Positions 15,174 to 23,837 of a stretch of 37,561 bases of DNA are shown here, in pieces. The notes under the pieces are model-generated. The model had not been told where the DNA came from and did not search any database. It worked only from the letters and a program-made list of their open reading frames with translations. The position numbers were made by a program, and so were the translations under genes. Positions within the stretch are counted from its first letter, which is position 1; each line of letters starts with the position of its first letter. The DNA comes from CAZRHR01 sp964599915 (GTDB lineage Bacteria; Bacteroidota; Bacteroidia; CAIKAF01), in assembly GCA_964599915.1 (NCBI GenBank), contig CAZRHR010000019.1, positions 1 to 37,561 of the forward strand. Reading direction: 5' to 3'.

Positions 15174-17000
15174 TTACGGCGAAAGGAGGTTCCCTTCCCG
15201 CATTCGGGTTTCGAGGTCTGGGCGGGTAATGGTATCGGTGAGGTATTTCTCAATCATTAAAGAGGCAATGGGTGCAGCCCAAGTGGCCCCGAAGCCCGCA
15301 TTTTCCACCAAAATTCCAATGGCAATCTTAGGTTTGTGCATGGGCGCAAAGGCCATAAAAACAGAGTGATCTTTGCCATGGGGATTTTGTGCGGTACCCG
15401 TTTTTCCGCAGATGACAATAGAATCCAGACGCGCCATCCGGGCGGTTCCTCCCGGTTCATGTACGGCGCCGTACATGCCACGCACGACCACGTCGAAATA
15501 GGCAGTATCAATTCTGGTTTCTTTTCTAGGAAACAATCCTTTGCGAGCCAATTCCTCTCCCCCGACCCTTTTCCCAATATGTGGGGTGATATAGTAACCC
15601 CGATTGGCTACAATGGCGGCAAGGTTGGCAATTTGGAGGGCATTGGCTTTCATTTCGCCCTGTCCAATTCCTAAAGAAATGATGGTGAGCCCTCGCCAGC
15701 CACCCTTTCCATAGACCTTGTCATAGTATTCGGCTGTAGGTAAATTTCCGTTTTTTACGTTGGGTAAATCTGTTTGGAAATTTTGTCCAAAGCCAAACCT
15801 TAAAGCGGCTTCCCGCCAGGCAACATATCCCTCTCTGGCATTGGGATAACTTTTGAGCATTTCATTGAAAGCCCAACAGTAGTAGGCATTGCAGGAGGTT
15901 TGAATAGAAAATTTTAAATCGGCCGTTGGGTGGGCGTGGCAACCTACGGAGTGTGCCGCAGAAATACGAAATCCACCACCGCAAGGAACCCTGGTATCAT
16001 TGAAAAGCACGCCAAATTGCTGTCCAATCAGCGCGTTCATCACTTTAAACGTAGAGCCCGGCGGATAGCCATCCATGGTGGCCCGGTTGTACATGGGCTT
16101 GTTGGGGTCCAATAGGAGTTTAGGATAATTGCGCCGCAAATTCCTTCCTACCATAAGGTTAGGGTCATACGTAGGGGCGGAAATCAAAGCTAAAATTTCT
16201 CCCGTACTGGGTTCAATAGCCACAATGGCCCCTTTTTTATTTTGCATGAGACTTTCTCCCAATGCCTGGAGGTCTAGGTCTAAGGTTGTGATGAGATTTT
16301 TCCCAGGCACTGCCGCGGTATCAAAAGCACCATTTCCAAAAGAGCCCCTTTCGTTGTTGGTTACATCTACATAGACTTTTTTAACCCCTTTGGTGCCGCG
16401 AAGAACGTCTTCATAAGATTGTTCCACGCCAGATTTTCCGATATAGTCGCCTGGTTTATAATAGGGATTGTGGTTGGTGATGGAGGTATCTACCTCTGCG
16501 ATGTATCCCAATACGGCAGCTCCAACGGCTTGTGGATAACGACGAATGGTTCTTTTTTCCAGGAAAAATCCGGGAAATTTGAATAATTTTTCCTGCAGTG
16601 CCGCCACCGCTACCTGTGATAATTCTTTTACTACAGGTTCCGGTTGTGTGGCCTTTTTCCTTGAACCTTTCCGCCGCACAATCGCATCCATGGCTTTCAC
16701 CAATTCTGTTTTTTCAATATCTGCCAGTGAACAAAGCAACAAGGTGTCAAAGGGCGTGGTCTCTTTCATGACCACCATGAGATCGAAGGCATATTCATTG
16801 GCCACCATAAGTTTGCCATTGCGATCCAATACATTGCCTCGTGGAGGGTGTTGCACCAGTCGACGAATGGCATACATGTCGCCTTTTTGTTTATACTTTT
16901 CGTCCACCACTTGTAAGAAAAAAAGGCGCAGGATGAAAATCAATCCAACGCCAATAAACATGGCGAGGTAGACAAATTGGCGACCTTCAAGATTTTTCAT
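15174..17000 (-). CDS. mrdA: Penicillin-binding protein 2, elongation transpeptidase
   Basis: Class B PBP that cross-links peptidoglycan during lateral wall growth, partner of RodA and MreBCD. 608 aa with an N-terminal transmembrane helix (YLAMFIGVGLIFILRLFFLQ, about 11-30) and the dimerisation domain containing PPRGNVLDRNGKLMVAN. The transpeptidase carries SxxK in GSTFK (Ser316), SxN in QTSCNAYY and KTG in CGKTGTAQNP (Lys533). GREILALISAPTYDPNL-like sequence (STGEILALISAPTYDP) is typical of PBP2. It overlaps mreD by 4 bases (ATGA). The usual next gene in this operon, rodA, is absent: only 122 bases separate the stop from panB. Confidence 0.95.
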   Translation of the reverse strand: MKNLEGRQFVYLAMFIGVGLIFILRLFFLQVVDEKYKQKGDMYAIRRLVQHPPRGNVLDRNGKLMVANEYAFDLMVVMKETTPFDTLLLCSLADIEKTELVKAMDAIVRRKGSRKKATQPEPVVKELSQVAVAALQEKLFKFPGFFLEKRTIRRYPQAVGAAVLGYIAEVDTSITNHNPYYKPGDYIGKSGVEQSYEDVLRGTKGVKKVYVDVTNNERGSFGNGAFDTAAVPGKNLITTLDLDLQALGESLMQNKKGAIVAIEPSTGEILALISAPTYDPNLMVGRNLRRNYPKLLLDPNKPMYNRATMDGYPPGSTFKVMNALIGQQFGVLFNDTRVPCGGGFRISAAHSVGCHAHPTADLKFSIQTSCNAYYCWAFNEMLKSYPNAREGYVAWREAALRFGFGQNFQTDLPNVKNGNLPTAEYYDKVYGKGGWRGLTIISLGIGQGEMKANALQIANLAAIVANRGYYITPHIGKRVGGEELARKGLFPRKETRIDTAYFDVVVRGMYGAVHEPGGTARMARLDSIVICGKTGTAQNPHGKDHSVFMAFAPMHKPKIAIGILVENAGFGATWAAPIASLMIEKYLTDTITRPDLETRMREGNLLSP

Positions 17001-17506
17001 TTGCCAGGGGATTTGCGGATGGCCATTTCCCAGACAATAAAAGTGAGGAGGCTAAGTACGCTGCCAGAGATGGTGCGGAGTAAAATGATAAAAATCCCAC
17101 TGAACCTCGCCACCATAATGGTGTTCCATGCCAAATGAAAACCCAGTAAAAAGAAAAGAGCGAAAAGGGTGAATCTGCGAATATCGGGTGCGCTGATGCC
17201 CGGTCGCAGGTTGGCATCGAAGTCTTCTCCGGAGAAAAACAAGGGTAAAAGATATCCACGGAGGTAAGCGGCTGCGGTGAGTGCCATGGCGTTTACACCG
17301 CCGGTATGGGTAAATAAATCAATGGTAAGGCCGGTGATAAAGGCCAATATCAACAACCAGCCTTTTCCAAATTTCAGCGGCATGGTTAAGATAAGCCATG
17401 GGTAAAGCACCGGAGCAAGCAGAGGGCCGTAATGCACTTGTCTCAAAAGAAACAGGTCGATACCAAGTACCAGAATAAACCGAATAAATAGGCGCAGGGT
17501 GTCCAT
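16997..17506 (-). CDS. mreD: MreD-like rod shape-determining membrane protein
   Basis: Polytopic inner-membrane member of the elongasome, 169 aa. The sequence is almost entirely hydrophobic with five or so membrane segments (LFIRFILVLGIDLFLL, LLAPVLYPWLILTMPL, WLLILAFITGLTIDLF, FTLFALFFLLGFHLAWN, GIFIILLRTISGSVLSLLTF). The GLTIDLFTHTGGVNAMALTAAAY region, with Asp in the third helix, matches MreD proteins of Bacteroidota. Identity rests on this and on its place between mreC (3 bases upstream) and mrdA (4-base overlap), since MreD diverges quickly. Confidence 0.88.
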   Translation of the reverse strand: MDTLRLFIRFILVLGIDLFLLRQVHYGPLLAPVLYPWLILTMPLKFGKGWLLILAFITGLTIDLFTHTGGVNAMALTAAAYLRGYLLPLFFSGEDFDANLRPGISAPDIRRFTLFALFFLLGFHLAWNTIMVARFSGIFIILLRTISGSVLSLLTFIVWEMAIRKSPGK

Positions 17507-17509
17507 GGC

Positions 17510-18337
17510 TTAGGGATTGGTTTGAGCTTCTAAAAGACTTTGTTCTTCTTTCAGCCGGTGGTTCACCACATAAATATTCCGGACTCGATTAAAATTGGTA
17601 AAAAGTTCAATGATGATTTCATAATAGCCATCATCAGGGTTGACCTCAAAATCAGAAACGCGACCCACAGGTACGCCTTCGGGGAAAATGGAGGAATGGC
17701 CCGAGGTTTCCACGGTGTCGCCTAGGGCCACTTCTACATGGGAAGGCACATTGCGCACTTGTGCAGACCAACTAGATTTTCCGGTCCAAAACATCTGGCC
17801 AAAGTCTCCTGTTTTTTTCATCTGAACCGCCAAAGATGCTTGGGTATTTAGCAGGGACATCCCCAATGAGAAATGGGGACTTACCGCAATGATGACACCT
17901 ACGGCTCCTTCCGGACTAATGACACCCATGTCTTCTTTGACACCATGCATGGTTCCTACATCGAGGGTGAAGTAATTCTTTTCGCCGGACGTACTGTTGT
18001 TGATCACTCTTCCTGGTAGGTATTGAAAGATTTGGGTGTACAAAGTATCTGCCAGCCAGCCTTTAGCTCCATACACTTTATACATGCTTTCTTGGAGTTG
18101 ACTTCTTAAGGCGGCATTTTCCATTCTCAAAAGTTCTACTTCAGTACCTAAAGTGCCGTAAGTTTTAATATCGGTAATACCTGTTTCCACCGTTCCGGTA
18201 ATGCCGGAGGTGGCTTGAAAAAATAATACCCTCTGAAAATTAAATTGCTGAATGGTCAAAACAAGTCCTATGCCTTCCAACAGAAGGAACAAGAGCAATA
18301 CCCTGAATCGTTGCAGCAGAATGAATAAGTTCCGCAT
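17510..18337 (-). CDS. mreC: Rod shape-determining protein MreC
   Basis: Bitopic periplasmic protein that links MreB filaments to the wall-synthesis enzymes. 275 aa: a short cytoplasmic end, one transmembrane helix (FRVLLLFLLLEGIGLVLTI, about 11-29), a coiled coil (LGTEVELLRMENAALRSQLQES, about 64-85) and two beta-barrel domains with the family motifs PGRVINNSTSGEKNYFTLD, GTMHGVKEDMGVISPEG, GAVGVII and FPEGVPVGRVSDF. It lies 13 bases after mreB and 3 before mreD. Confidence 0.93.
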   Translation of the reverse strand: MRNLFILLQRFRVLLLFLLLEGIGLVLTIQQFNFQRVLFFQATSGITGTVETGITDIKTYGTLGTEVELLRMENAALRSQLQESMYKVYGAKGWLADTLYTQIFQYLPGRVINNSTSGEKNYFTLDVGTMHGVKEDMGVISPEGAVGVIIAVSPHFSLGMSLLNTQASLAVQMKKTGDFGQMFWTGKSSWSAQVRNVPSHVEVALGDTVETSGHSSIFPEGVPVGRVSDFEVNPDDGYYEIIIELFTNFNRVRNIYVVNHRLKEEQSLLEAQTNP

Positions 18338-18350
18338 GCGATACCTCCGG

Positions 18351-19373
18351 TCAGCGAATCAGAAATGAATAGCCGTCGATATTTTTCAATGCTTTGCCGG
18401 TGCCTCTGGCTACGGCGCGCAATGGATCTTCAGCTACGTGTACAGGTAGTTTGGTTTTCATGGAAATCCTTTTGTCCAAACCTCGTAACAAAGCTCCGCC
18501 GCCGGCCAGATAGATGCCCGTCCGGAATATATCTGCGGCCAATTCCGGTGGTGTCATTTCTAGCGCACTGTGAATGGCGGCTTCGATTTTGCTAATGGTT
18601 TTGTCGATGGCAAAGGCGATTTCCTGGTAAGAAACCATGATTTCTTTCGGGATACCTGTCATCAGGTCGCGACCATGTACGGCAAAGTCCGGTGGTGGAT
18701 TTTCTAATTCCTGCATGGCAGCGCCTACCTCAATTTTAATTCGCTCAGCGGTACGCTCCCCAATGTTGATGTTGTGCTGGCGGCGCATGTAATCTTCGAT
18801 GTCTGCCGTTAAATCATCTCCGGCTACCCGAATGGATTTATCACACACAATTCCACCTAAAGAAATAACCGCAATTTCACTGGTGCCACCACCAATGTCA
18901 ATAATCATATTGCCTTGCGGCTCTTCTACATCAATGCCAATCCCAAGCGCGGCTGCCATAGGCTCATGAATGAGATATACTTCTTTCCCGCCTGCATGCT
19001 CCGCACTGTCTTTTACCGCTCTTTTTTCCACCTCCGTAATGCCGGATGGAATACAAATTACCATGCGAAGCGAGGGCTTTATCCACCTTTTTCGGTCATT
19101 GATTTTTTTAATCATGCCTCGAATCATTTCTTCCGCGGCATAAAAATCTGCAATTACTCCATCCTTTAACGGGCGAATGGTTTCGATGTTGGCGTTGGTT
19201 TTGCCATGCATCAGCAAGGCTTGTTTACCAATGGCAATCACCTTACCACTTCGCCTGTCCATGGCCACAATGGAAGGTTCATCTACCACAACTTTGTCGT
19301 TGTGAATAATCAGCGTGTTGGCGGTGCCCAGGTCTATGGCAATGTCCTGGGTCAAAAAATCAAATAAGCCCAA
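18351..19373 (-). CDS. mreB: Rod shape-determining actin-like protein MreB
   Basis: Cytoplasmic actin homologue that forms membrane-bound filaments and positions lateral wall synthesis. 340 aa, the normal length. ATP-binding actin-fold motifs are present: phosphate 1 DIAIDLGTANTLI near the N-terminus, connect 1 region IRPLKDGVIADF, phosphate 2 MIIDIGGGTSEIAVIS, and the adenosine motif IYLAGGGALLRGLD near the C-terminus. It heads the operon mreB-mreC-mreD-mrdA. A TAGTTTTG promoter element lies about 50 bases upstream. Confidence 0.96.
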   Translation of the reverse strand: MGLFDFLTQDIAIDLGTANTLIIHNDKVVVDEPSIVAMDRRSGKVIAIGKQALLMHGKTNANIETIRPLKDGVIADFYAAEEMIRGMIKKINDRKRWIKPSLRMVICIPSGITEVEKRAVKDSAEHAGGKEVYLIHEPMAAALGIGIDVEEPQGNMIIDIGGGTSEIAVISLGGIVCDKSIRVAGDDLTADIEDYMRRQHNINIGERTAERIKIEVGAAMQELENPPPDFAVHGRDLMTGIPKEIMVSYQEIAFAIDKTISKIEAAIHSALEMTPPELAADIFRTGIYLAGGGALLRGLDKRISMKTKLPVHVAEDPLRAVARGTGKALKNIDGYSFLIR

Positions 19374-19422
19374 TGGTAGTCAATATTTTGAAAGTAAATG
19401 CAGGTCGAAAAATGATGTACTG

Positions 19423-19430
19423 CAAAACTA
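19423..19430 (-). promoter_or_regulatory. Candidate minus-7 element for mreB
   Basis: On the - strand TAGTTTTG fits the TAnnTTTG consensus and would start a transcript roughly 43 bases before the mreB ATG. The only TTTG upstream (19465-19462) is 31 bases away, further than the usual 19-23, so the minus-33 element is weak or absent. Confidence 0.4.
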
Positions 19431-19494
19431 CATGGAAAAAACTTTCCTTCGGCCTAAATTACAAACGAATATTAGTTTTTTTTTCAAAAGGAAA

Positions 19495-21018
19495 TCAATG
19501 CTTGAAATGTCGAATTTTTCCAAAGACCATTCCCATGCCTGCATGTGCTGCTGCAGCGATCACTTCTCCGTCTCTTATGGACCCACCCGGCTGCCAAATC
19601 CATTGAATCCCATTGGCTTTGGCCAAATCTATGGCATCTGAAAACGGGAAAAATGCGTCTGAGCCCAGCACCGCGCCTTGAAGGTTGTGGCCTCCCTCCT
19701 TGGCTTTGGCGATGGCTTGTTTTACCGCGTCTATCCGGGACACCATTCCACAACCTATACCCAATAACTGGTTGTTTTTTACAAGTACTATGGCGTTGCT
19801 TCGGGCCGCTTTGACCAAAATTTCGGATAGCTCTATATCCTCCAATACGGATGCATCTCTAACCTCACCGGCCATAGTTACCCATTCCCTTGTACTTTCT
19901 GAACTGATATGGTTGTCTGGTGTTTGTACCAACCACCCGCCCAATGCCGACCGAAATTCAAGCCCAATGACAGGTCCCGGCTTTTTTTCTAAAAGGATTC
20001 TTTGGGGCTTTTCTTTTAAAAGTGCTAGTGCCTCAGGTGTATAAGCAGGAGCGAGTAGGATTTCAAAAAATTGTCCTTGTAGCCATTCGGCCATGGATAG
20101 GTCCACCATATGGTGGGTACAAATGACGCCTCCAAAAGCCGACACTGCATCGCCGGCCCAAGCTCTTTGTAGGGAAGTTAATCCGTCGGCATCTATGGCA
20201 CAGCCGCAGGGATTGTTGTGTTTAAGTATGAAACTAGCATGTGGGGGCAAGGCATTGAGTAACCTTGTACCGGCATCTAAGTCCAAAAGATTGTTGTAAG
20301 AAAGCGCTTTCCCTGAAAGCACTGAAAAGGGGAGCGATTCTCCATGGAAAAATTTAGCTTCCTGATGTGGATTTTCTCCGTAACGCAGGTCAAAACTTTC
20401 TTCCGTTGGTAAAGCTGGAGGACTTTTTAGCTCGGCCATCCAATTCCAAATGGCCAGGTCGTACTGAAAGGTAAGGCCAAAACTCTTTTTTGCCATTTGC
20501 TTTCTAAAAGAAAATGAGCTCTGTCCCTGATGTTTTTCCAAAGCTTTATGCATCATGGCGTAGCTTTTCTGCCCGGGACATACCAACACCTGGTGGTAAT
20601 TTTTCGCTGCAGCCCTCAATAAACTTACGCCACCAATGTCAATGAGTTCGATGCGCTCCTCCTCAGAGAGGGTTACATCTGAATGCTCGCTAAAAGGATA
20701 CAAATCTACCACGACAAGATCAATGGGTTCGATGCCGAACTTGTGTAAGTCCAATGTGTCTTGCGGGTGTTGATTTCTTGCTAAAATGCCGCCAAAAACA
20801 TGAGGATGTAGCGTTTTTACTCTGCCGCCCAACATCGCTGGAAATCCGGTGAGGTCTTCTACCAAGGAATATTCAAACCCATGGTCTTTAAGCCAGGCTG
20901 CTGTTCCTCCGGTGCTTACTAGGCTTACACCGAATTTAACAAGGCTTTGGACTAAAGGCAGTAAATCGGTTTTGTCATACACAGAAAGGAGCGCACGACG
21001 GATGGGGAGCATATCCAT
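19495..21018 (-). CDS. purH: Bifunctional AICAR formyltransferase/IMP cyclohydrolase
   Basis: Last two steps of de novo IMP synthesis. 507 aa. The N-terminal MGS-like cyclohydrolase domain (about 1-140) has RRALLSVYDKT, VSTGGTAAWL, DLTGFPAMLGGRVKTLHP and LVVVDLYPF. The C-terminal transformylase domain contains DLRYGENPHQ, LSYNNLLDLDAG, the catalytic Lys-His in ILKHNNPCGCAI and the C-terminal SDAFFPFSDAIDLAKANGI and IQPGGSIRD-like WQPGGSIRDGEVI. The ATG at 21018 is used; an ATG two codons later is possible. No other purine genes are adjacent. No hairpin terminator is visible between it and mreB, although the two are 121 bases apart. Confidence 0.96.
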   Translation of the reverse strand: MDMLPIRRALLSVYDKTDLLPLVQSLVKFGVSLVSTGGTAAWLKDHGFEYSLVEDLTGFPAMLGGRVKTLHPHVFGGILARNQHPQDTLDLHKFGIEPIDLVVVDLYPFSEHSDVTLSEEERIELIDIGGVSLLRAAAKNYHQVLVCPGQKSYAMMHKALEKHQGQSSFSFRKQMAKKSFGLTFQYDLAIWNWMAELKSPPALPTEESFDLRYGENPHQEAKFFHGESLPFSVLSGKALSYNNLLDLDAGTRLLNALPPHASFILKHNNPCGCAIDADGLTSLQRAWAGDAVSAFGGVICTHHMVDLSMAEWLQGQFFEILLAPAYTPEALALLKEKPQRILLEKKPGPVIGLEFRSALGGWLVQTPDNHISSESTREWVTMAGEVRDASVLEDIELSEILVKAARSNAIVLVKNNQLLGIGCGMVSRIDAVKQAIAKAKEGGHNLQGAVLGSDAFFPFSDAIDLAKANGIQWIWQPGGSIRDGEVIAAAAHAGMGMVFGKIRHFKH

Positions 21019-21135
21019 GATTTTAAGGAAATTTACGCTTAAAAGATTCCGGATATACCGGTTTTGTTCTCATCTTGCAAAGGTGGAATTAATCCGCCGG
21101 AAGGCAGGTAAAATTCAGGTTAAATTTTCCGCAGC

Positions 21136-22395
21136 ATGCGTTGGATCGCTCTATTTAAAGAATCTTTTTCTCTTGCCTTTTTTTCGCTTATAGCCAATAG
21201 GTTGCGTACATTATTGTCGCTTTTAGGCGTTATTTTTGGGATTTTCGTTATTGTCCTGATTCAGGCCTCCGTAGATGCTTTGAGTAGAGACATTAACAAA
21301 ACCATAAATAACCTGGGTGAGGATTTAATTTTTGTCCATAAATGGCCTTGGGAAGGCGATTTTGATCTTCCTTACTGGAAGTACATGGTGCGCCCACAGC
21401 CTTCGGAAGAAGAAATGGTTTGGCTTAGGAGGCGACTCGATGGATTTGCCGATGTGTCTTACCGGGGCATTACGGAAAAACCTGTGCGTTTTGAGGGGCG
21501 TTCTGAGTCGGCGGTTTCCATTCATGGCGTCGCTTCAGATTTTGAGAAAGTCCAGCATGTGCGGCTGGAAGAAGGGCGGTTTATCACGCCTCAGGAAATC
21601 AGAACAGGCAGTCAGGTGGTGGTGGTGGGCCACAATGTAGCGGCCAATTTATTGAAACCAACAGGCGGCATTGGTTCAGAACTCAGGGTGGGACCTCGTA
21701 AAGTCACTGTGATAGGTATTCTGCGTAAAAAAGGCGAATCGTTGTTTGATTTTGGAGAGGATGACAGGATTTTCATGCCATATCCACTTTTTTCCACCAT
21801 GGTGGCGGGCAATCCGTTTTATTCTCATCGGGAGATCATGGTGAAACCCCTACCGGGTGTGCCCAAAGCCAGGGTTCGGGACGAAATTATTGGGGCCATG
21901 CGAAGTTTGAGGAAATTAAAGCCTGTTGAGGAAGACGACTTCTCCTTAAATGAAACATCCATGCTGACCAAACAAACAGCGTCTATTTCGGGTGTATTGT
22001 CAGTGGTTGGTTGGGTGGTCGGTGGACTTTCTATATTGGTGGGTGCTTTTGGGGTGGCAAATATTATGTTTGTCAGCGTACAAGAGCGTACCGGGCAAAT
22101 AGGCATTCAAAAGGCACTTGGTGCCACAAGACCCTTTATTCTGCTCCAATTTTTAAATGAATCTGTGTTGCTCACCCTGCTGGGTGGTGGCTTAGGTATA
22201 TTATTTGTTGCCTTGGTAGGCTGGGTGGTACGTCAGGTTTCTTCTTTCGATTTGGTTTTGGCCTCAAGCCATGTGTNNNNNNNNNNGTTGTATGGCATGG
22301 TGGTTTCTACCCTTGTGGGTTTAATCGCCGGAATCTCTCCTGCTTGGGCTGCAGCACGCATGAATCCTGTGGATGCCATTCGTGCCGGAATGTAG
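21136..22395 (+). CDS. MacB/FtsX-type ABC transporter permease, with an assembly gap inside
   Basis: Membrane subunit of an ABC transporter of the MacB/LolCE/FtsX class, 419 codons as read through ten Ns. N-terminal helix LSLLGVIFGIFVIVLIQ (about 32-48) is followed by a large periplasmic domain (about 55-280, with GRFITPQEIRTGSQVVVVGHNVAANL, typical of MacB_PCD) and three helices at the C-terminus. VANIMFVSVQERTGQIGIQKALGATRPFI is the cytoplasmic coupling motif, and the end PAWAAARMNPVDAIRAG is the family terminus. The Ns at 22277-22286 fall just before the last helix. Both sides read in the same frame, and related proteins need few or no extra residues there, so the gene is probably intact. 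No ATPase gene is adjacent. Confidence 0.85.
   Translation: MRWIALFKESFSLAFFSLIANRLRTLLSLLGVIFGIFVIVLIQASVDALSRDINKTINNLGEDLIFVHKWPWEGDFDLPYWKYMVRPQPSEEEMVWLRRRLDGFADVSYRGITEKPVRFEGRSESAVSIHGVASDFEKVQHVRLEEGRFITPQEIRTGSQVVVVGHNVAANLLKPTGGIGSELRVGPRKVTVIGILRKKGESLFDFGEDDRIFMPYPLFSTMVAGNPFYSHREIMVKPLPGVPKARVRDEIIGAMRSLRKLKPVEEDDFSLNETSMLTKQTASISGVLSVVGWVVGGLSILVGAFGVANIMFVSVQERTGQIGIQKALGATRPFILLQFLNESVLLTLLGGGLGILFVALVGWVVRQVSSFDLVLASSHVXXXXLYGMVVSTLVGLIAGISPAWAAARMNPVDAIRAGM
22277..22286. other. Assembly gap of ten Ns inside the ABC permease gene
   Basis: Ten consecutive Ns interrupt the coding sequence between residues reading SSHV and LYGMVVS. The number is a typical scaffolding placeholder, so the true length is unknown. 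The left sequence (FDLVLASSHV) and right sequence (LYGMVVSTLVGLIAG) line up with homologous permeases with little missing. Confidence 0.95.
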
Positions 22396-22467
22396 GCAAC
22401 AATTTTATCCACAGATATTTGCAAAAAAGGGGTGAAATAATGTAACTTGTAGGCTAAACCAACTGAT

Positions 22468-23490
22468 ATGAAGAAAATTATTTGGGCCAGCCTTGGTATT
22501 TTGGTTGGTCTGGTGGCCATTGCGCTGGTGCTGGCCGCCTTTCATCCGGACAAATACGAAGTTACGCGCCATCGCACCCTCAAAGGCAGTCCGATTTTCG
22601 GATATGGCATGATTGCTGATTTTTCCCATTGGAATCTTTGGTCTCCTTGGTTTCCCATGGACACCGCTGCTGTATATACCTATAGCGAAAAAACCACCGG
22701 TGTAGGTGCTTCCATGCGTTGGGAAGGAAAAAAAATCGGGATTGGTACGTTGACCTTTACGGAGGTGGTTCCATTTGAAAAAATTACCTATGATTTGTTG
22801 TTCGAAGAACCCTTTAAAAGTAAGTCTCAGGGCCAATTTCTTTTCTCTTTAGCATCTAATGCGCTTCAGGTAACCTGGGAAGATCGTGGAGAATTGCCTT
22901 TTCCTTTTGGCCGACTTATGGACATGGTATGGGGATTTGACGCGATGATTGGCCGTGATTTTGAAATTGGTTTGAGCCGCCTTGATTCCGTAATTTCTGC
23001 TTTGCCTGCCGTTGAAATGAATCAAATTCAATTGGCCCGCATGGAGCCCACGGCCTATTTAACCTTACCCGTTACCACCATTCCAGATTCTGTGCACGAC
23101 CAGTGGACCAACGCTTATAGCCGATTGTTGGAAACCAGCCTTCAATTGGGACTAGAGCCTGCCGGCTCTACGGTTTGCTTTTATCATGTGTTTGAACCTG
23201 AAAAAGTTGACATGGAGCCCGGTTTGCCTGTGAAAGGAAACATTCCCGTAGATGCCAATCCACCGGCTCCCTTTAAATTGGTGCGACAGCCCGCTCAAGA
23301 AGTTTTACGCTTTGTACATGTAGGCGATATCCGGGAAATGCATTACGCTTATGACGCGCTTGCCATTTACATGAAAGCTTTTGGATACGAGGAGGTGAGT
23401 GGTCCAATGGAAGAAATGGGAGCAACCTTAGCCACCTCTTCAGCTACCAATGGTGAAGTGTGGATTTCTTGGCCGGTAAAGAAAAAATAA
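22468..23490 (+). CDS. Membrane-anchored SRPBCC plus GyrI-like domain protein
   Basis: A 340-aa protein of unknown role. An N-terminal membrane anchor (IIWASLGILVGLVAIALVLAAF, about 4-25) precedes an SRPBCC/polyketide-cyclase-like domain (about 30-178: GYGMIADFSHWNLWSPWF, GVGASMRWEGKKIGIGTLTF, TWEDRGELPFPFGRLMDMVW) and a C-terminal GyrI-like/AraC effector-binding domain (about 190-338: MEPTAYLTLPVTTIPDSVHDQW, HYAYDALAIYMKAFGYE). Both folds bind small hydrophobic or cationic molecules, but the ligand is unknown. The combination is known in Bacteroidota. It follows the ABC permease by 72 bases; shared function is possible but not shown. Confidence 0.8.
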   Translation: MKKIIWASLGILVGLVAIALVLAAFHPDKYEVTRHRTLKGSPIFGYGMIADFSHWNLWSPWFPMDTAAVYTYSEKTTGVGASMRWEGKKIGIGTLTFTEVVPFEKITYDLLFEEPFKSKSQGQFLFSLASNALQVTWEDRGELPFPFGRLMDMVWGFDAMIGRDFEIGLSRLDSVISALPAVEMNQIQLARMEPTAYLTLPVTTIPDSVHDQWTNAYSRLLETSLQLGLEPAGSTVCFYHVFEPEKVDMEPGLPVKGNIPVDANPPAPFKLVRQPAQEVLRFVHVGDIREMHYAYDALAIYMKAFGYEEVSGPMEEMGATLATSSATNGEVWISWPVKKK

Positions 23491-23521
23491 AAAAAAACCG
23501 GGGGTATTCCATGCCCCCGGT
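23491..23521 (-). terminator. Terminator of the 59-residue gene
   Basis: An 11-bp stem with one G-T pair (ACCGGGGGTAT at 23497-23507 with ATGCCCCCGGT at 23511-23521) has a 3-nt loop. The A-run at 23490-23496 reads as a T-run on the - strand just after the stem, so it terminates leftward transcription. It lies 3 bases past the stop of the small - strand gene, which supports that gene being real. The hairpin may also protect the end of the convergent + transcript. Confidence 0.85.
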
Positions 23522-23524
23522 GGT

Positions 23525-23704
23525 CTATTCCTGTACCCCTTTTTCTATCACCTGGGCAGCAAGTTCATCTATTACAATTTGCTCAAACTTTCCGGTTTTC
23601 GGGTCCTTTTCCACGAAGAATCGCACCTGTTTTCCATGCACGTAACCCACAAAAATGGCTGGTTCTTGTGTTTCAGTGGTGATGGGATGTGCGGTAAGTA
23701 CCAT
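23525..23704 (-). CDS. Small hypothetical protein, 59 residues
   Basis: A short gene that a 60-residue cut-off would miss. It starts MVLTAHPITTETQEPAIF, continues with a beta-like GYVHGKQVRFFVEKDPKTGK and ends in an amphipathic helix (VIDELAAQVIEKGVQE). Composition is that of a soluble, charged cytoplasmic protein, and third-position use looks coding; the other frames do not. Support comes also from the intrinsic terminator that starts 3 bases after its stop. It is divergent from yraN and convergent with the SRPBCC gene. I recognise no family, and no promoter is clear (TACTTTTA just before the start misses the last consensus base). Confidence 0.7.
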   Translation of the reverse strand: MVLTAHPITTETQEPAIFVGYVHGKQVRFFVEKDPKTGKFEQIVIDELAAQVIEKGVQE

Positions 23705-23784
23705 ATTATAAAAGTAAAGGACACCAACCGAAAAAACAGGGACGTTTTTTGAGGTTTATCGCTGATTCCTAAACACCAATACCT

Positions 23785-23803
23785 TGCCAAAAGCCGCTTG
23801 GCA
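23785..23803. promoter_or_regulatory. Inverted repeat in the divergent region before yraN
   Basis: TGCCAA (23785-23790) and TTGGCA (23798-23803) form a perfect 6-bp dyad with a 7-base spacer, 35 bases before the yraN start and 81 bases before the small - strand gene. It could be an operator for the divergent promoters or a chance dyad. Confidence 0.25.
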
Positions 23804-23837
23804 CATGCGGTATTAACTTGAATTAACGGACCATTCC

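Noticed and set aside
21052..21064. CCGG-N5-CCGG in the purH/permease divergent region
   Set aside because: A short imperfect dyad, GC-rich and expected by chance; there is no further support.
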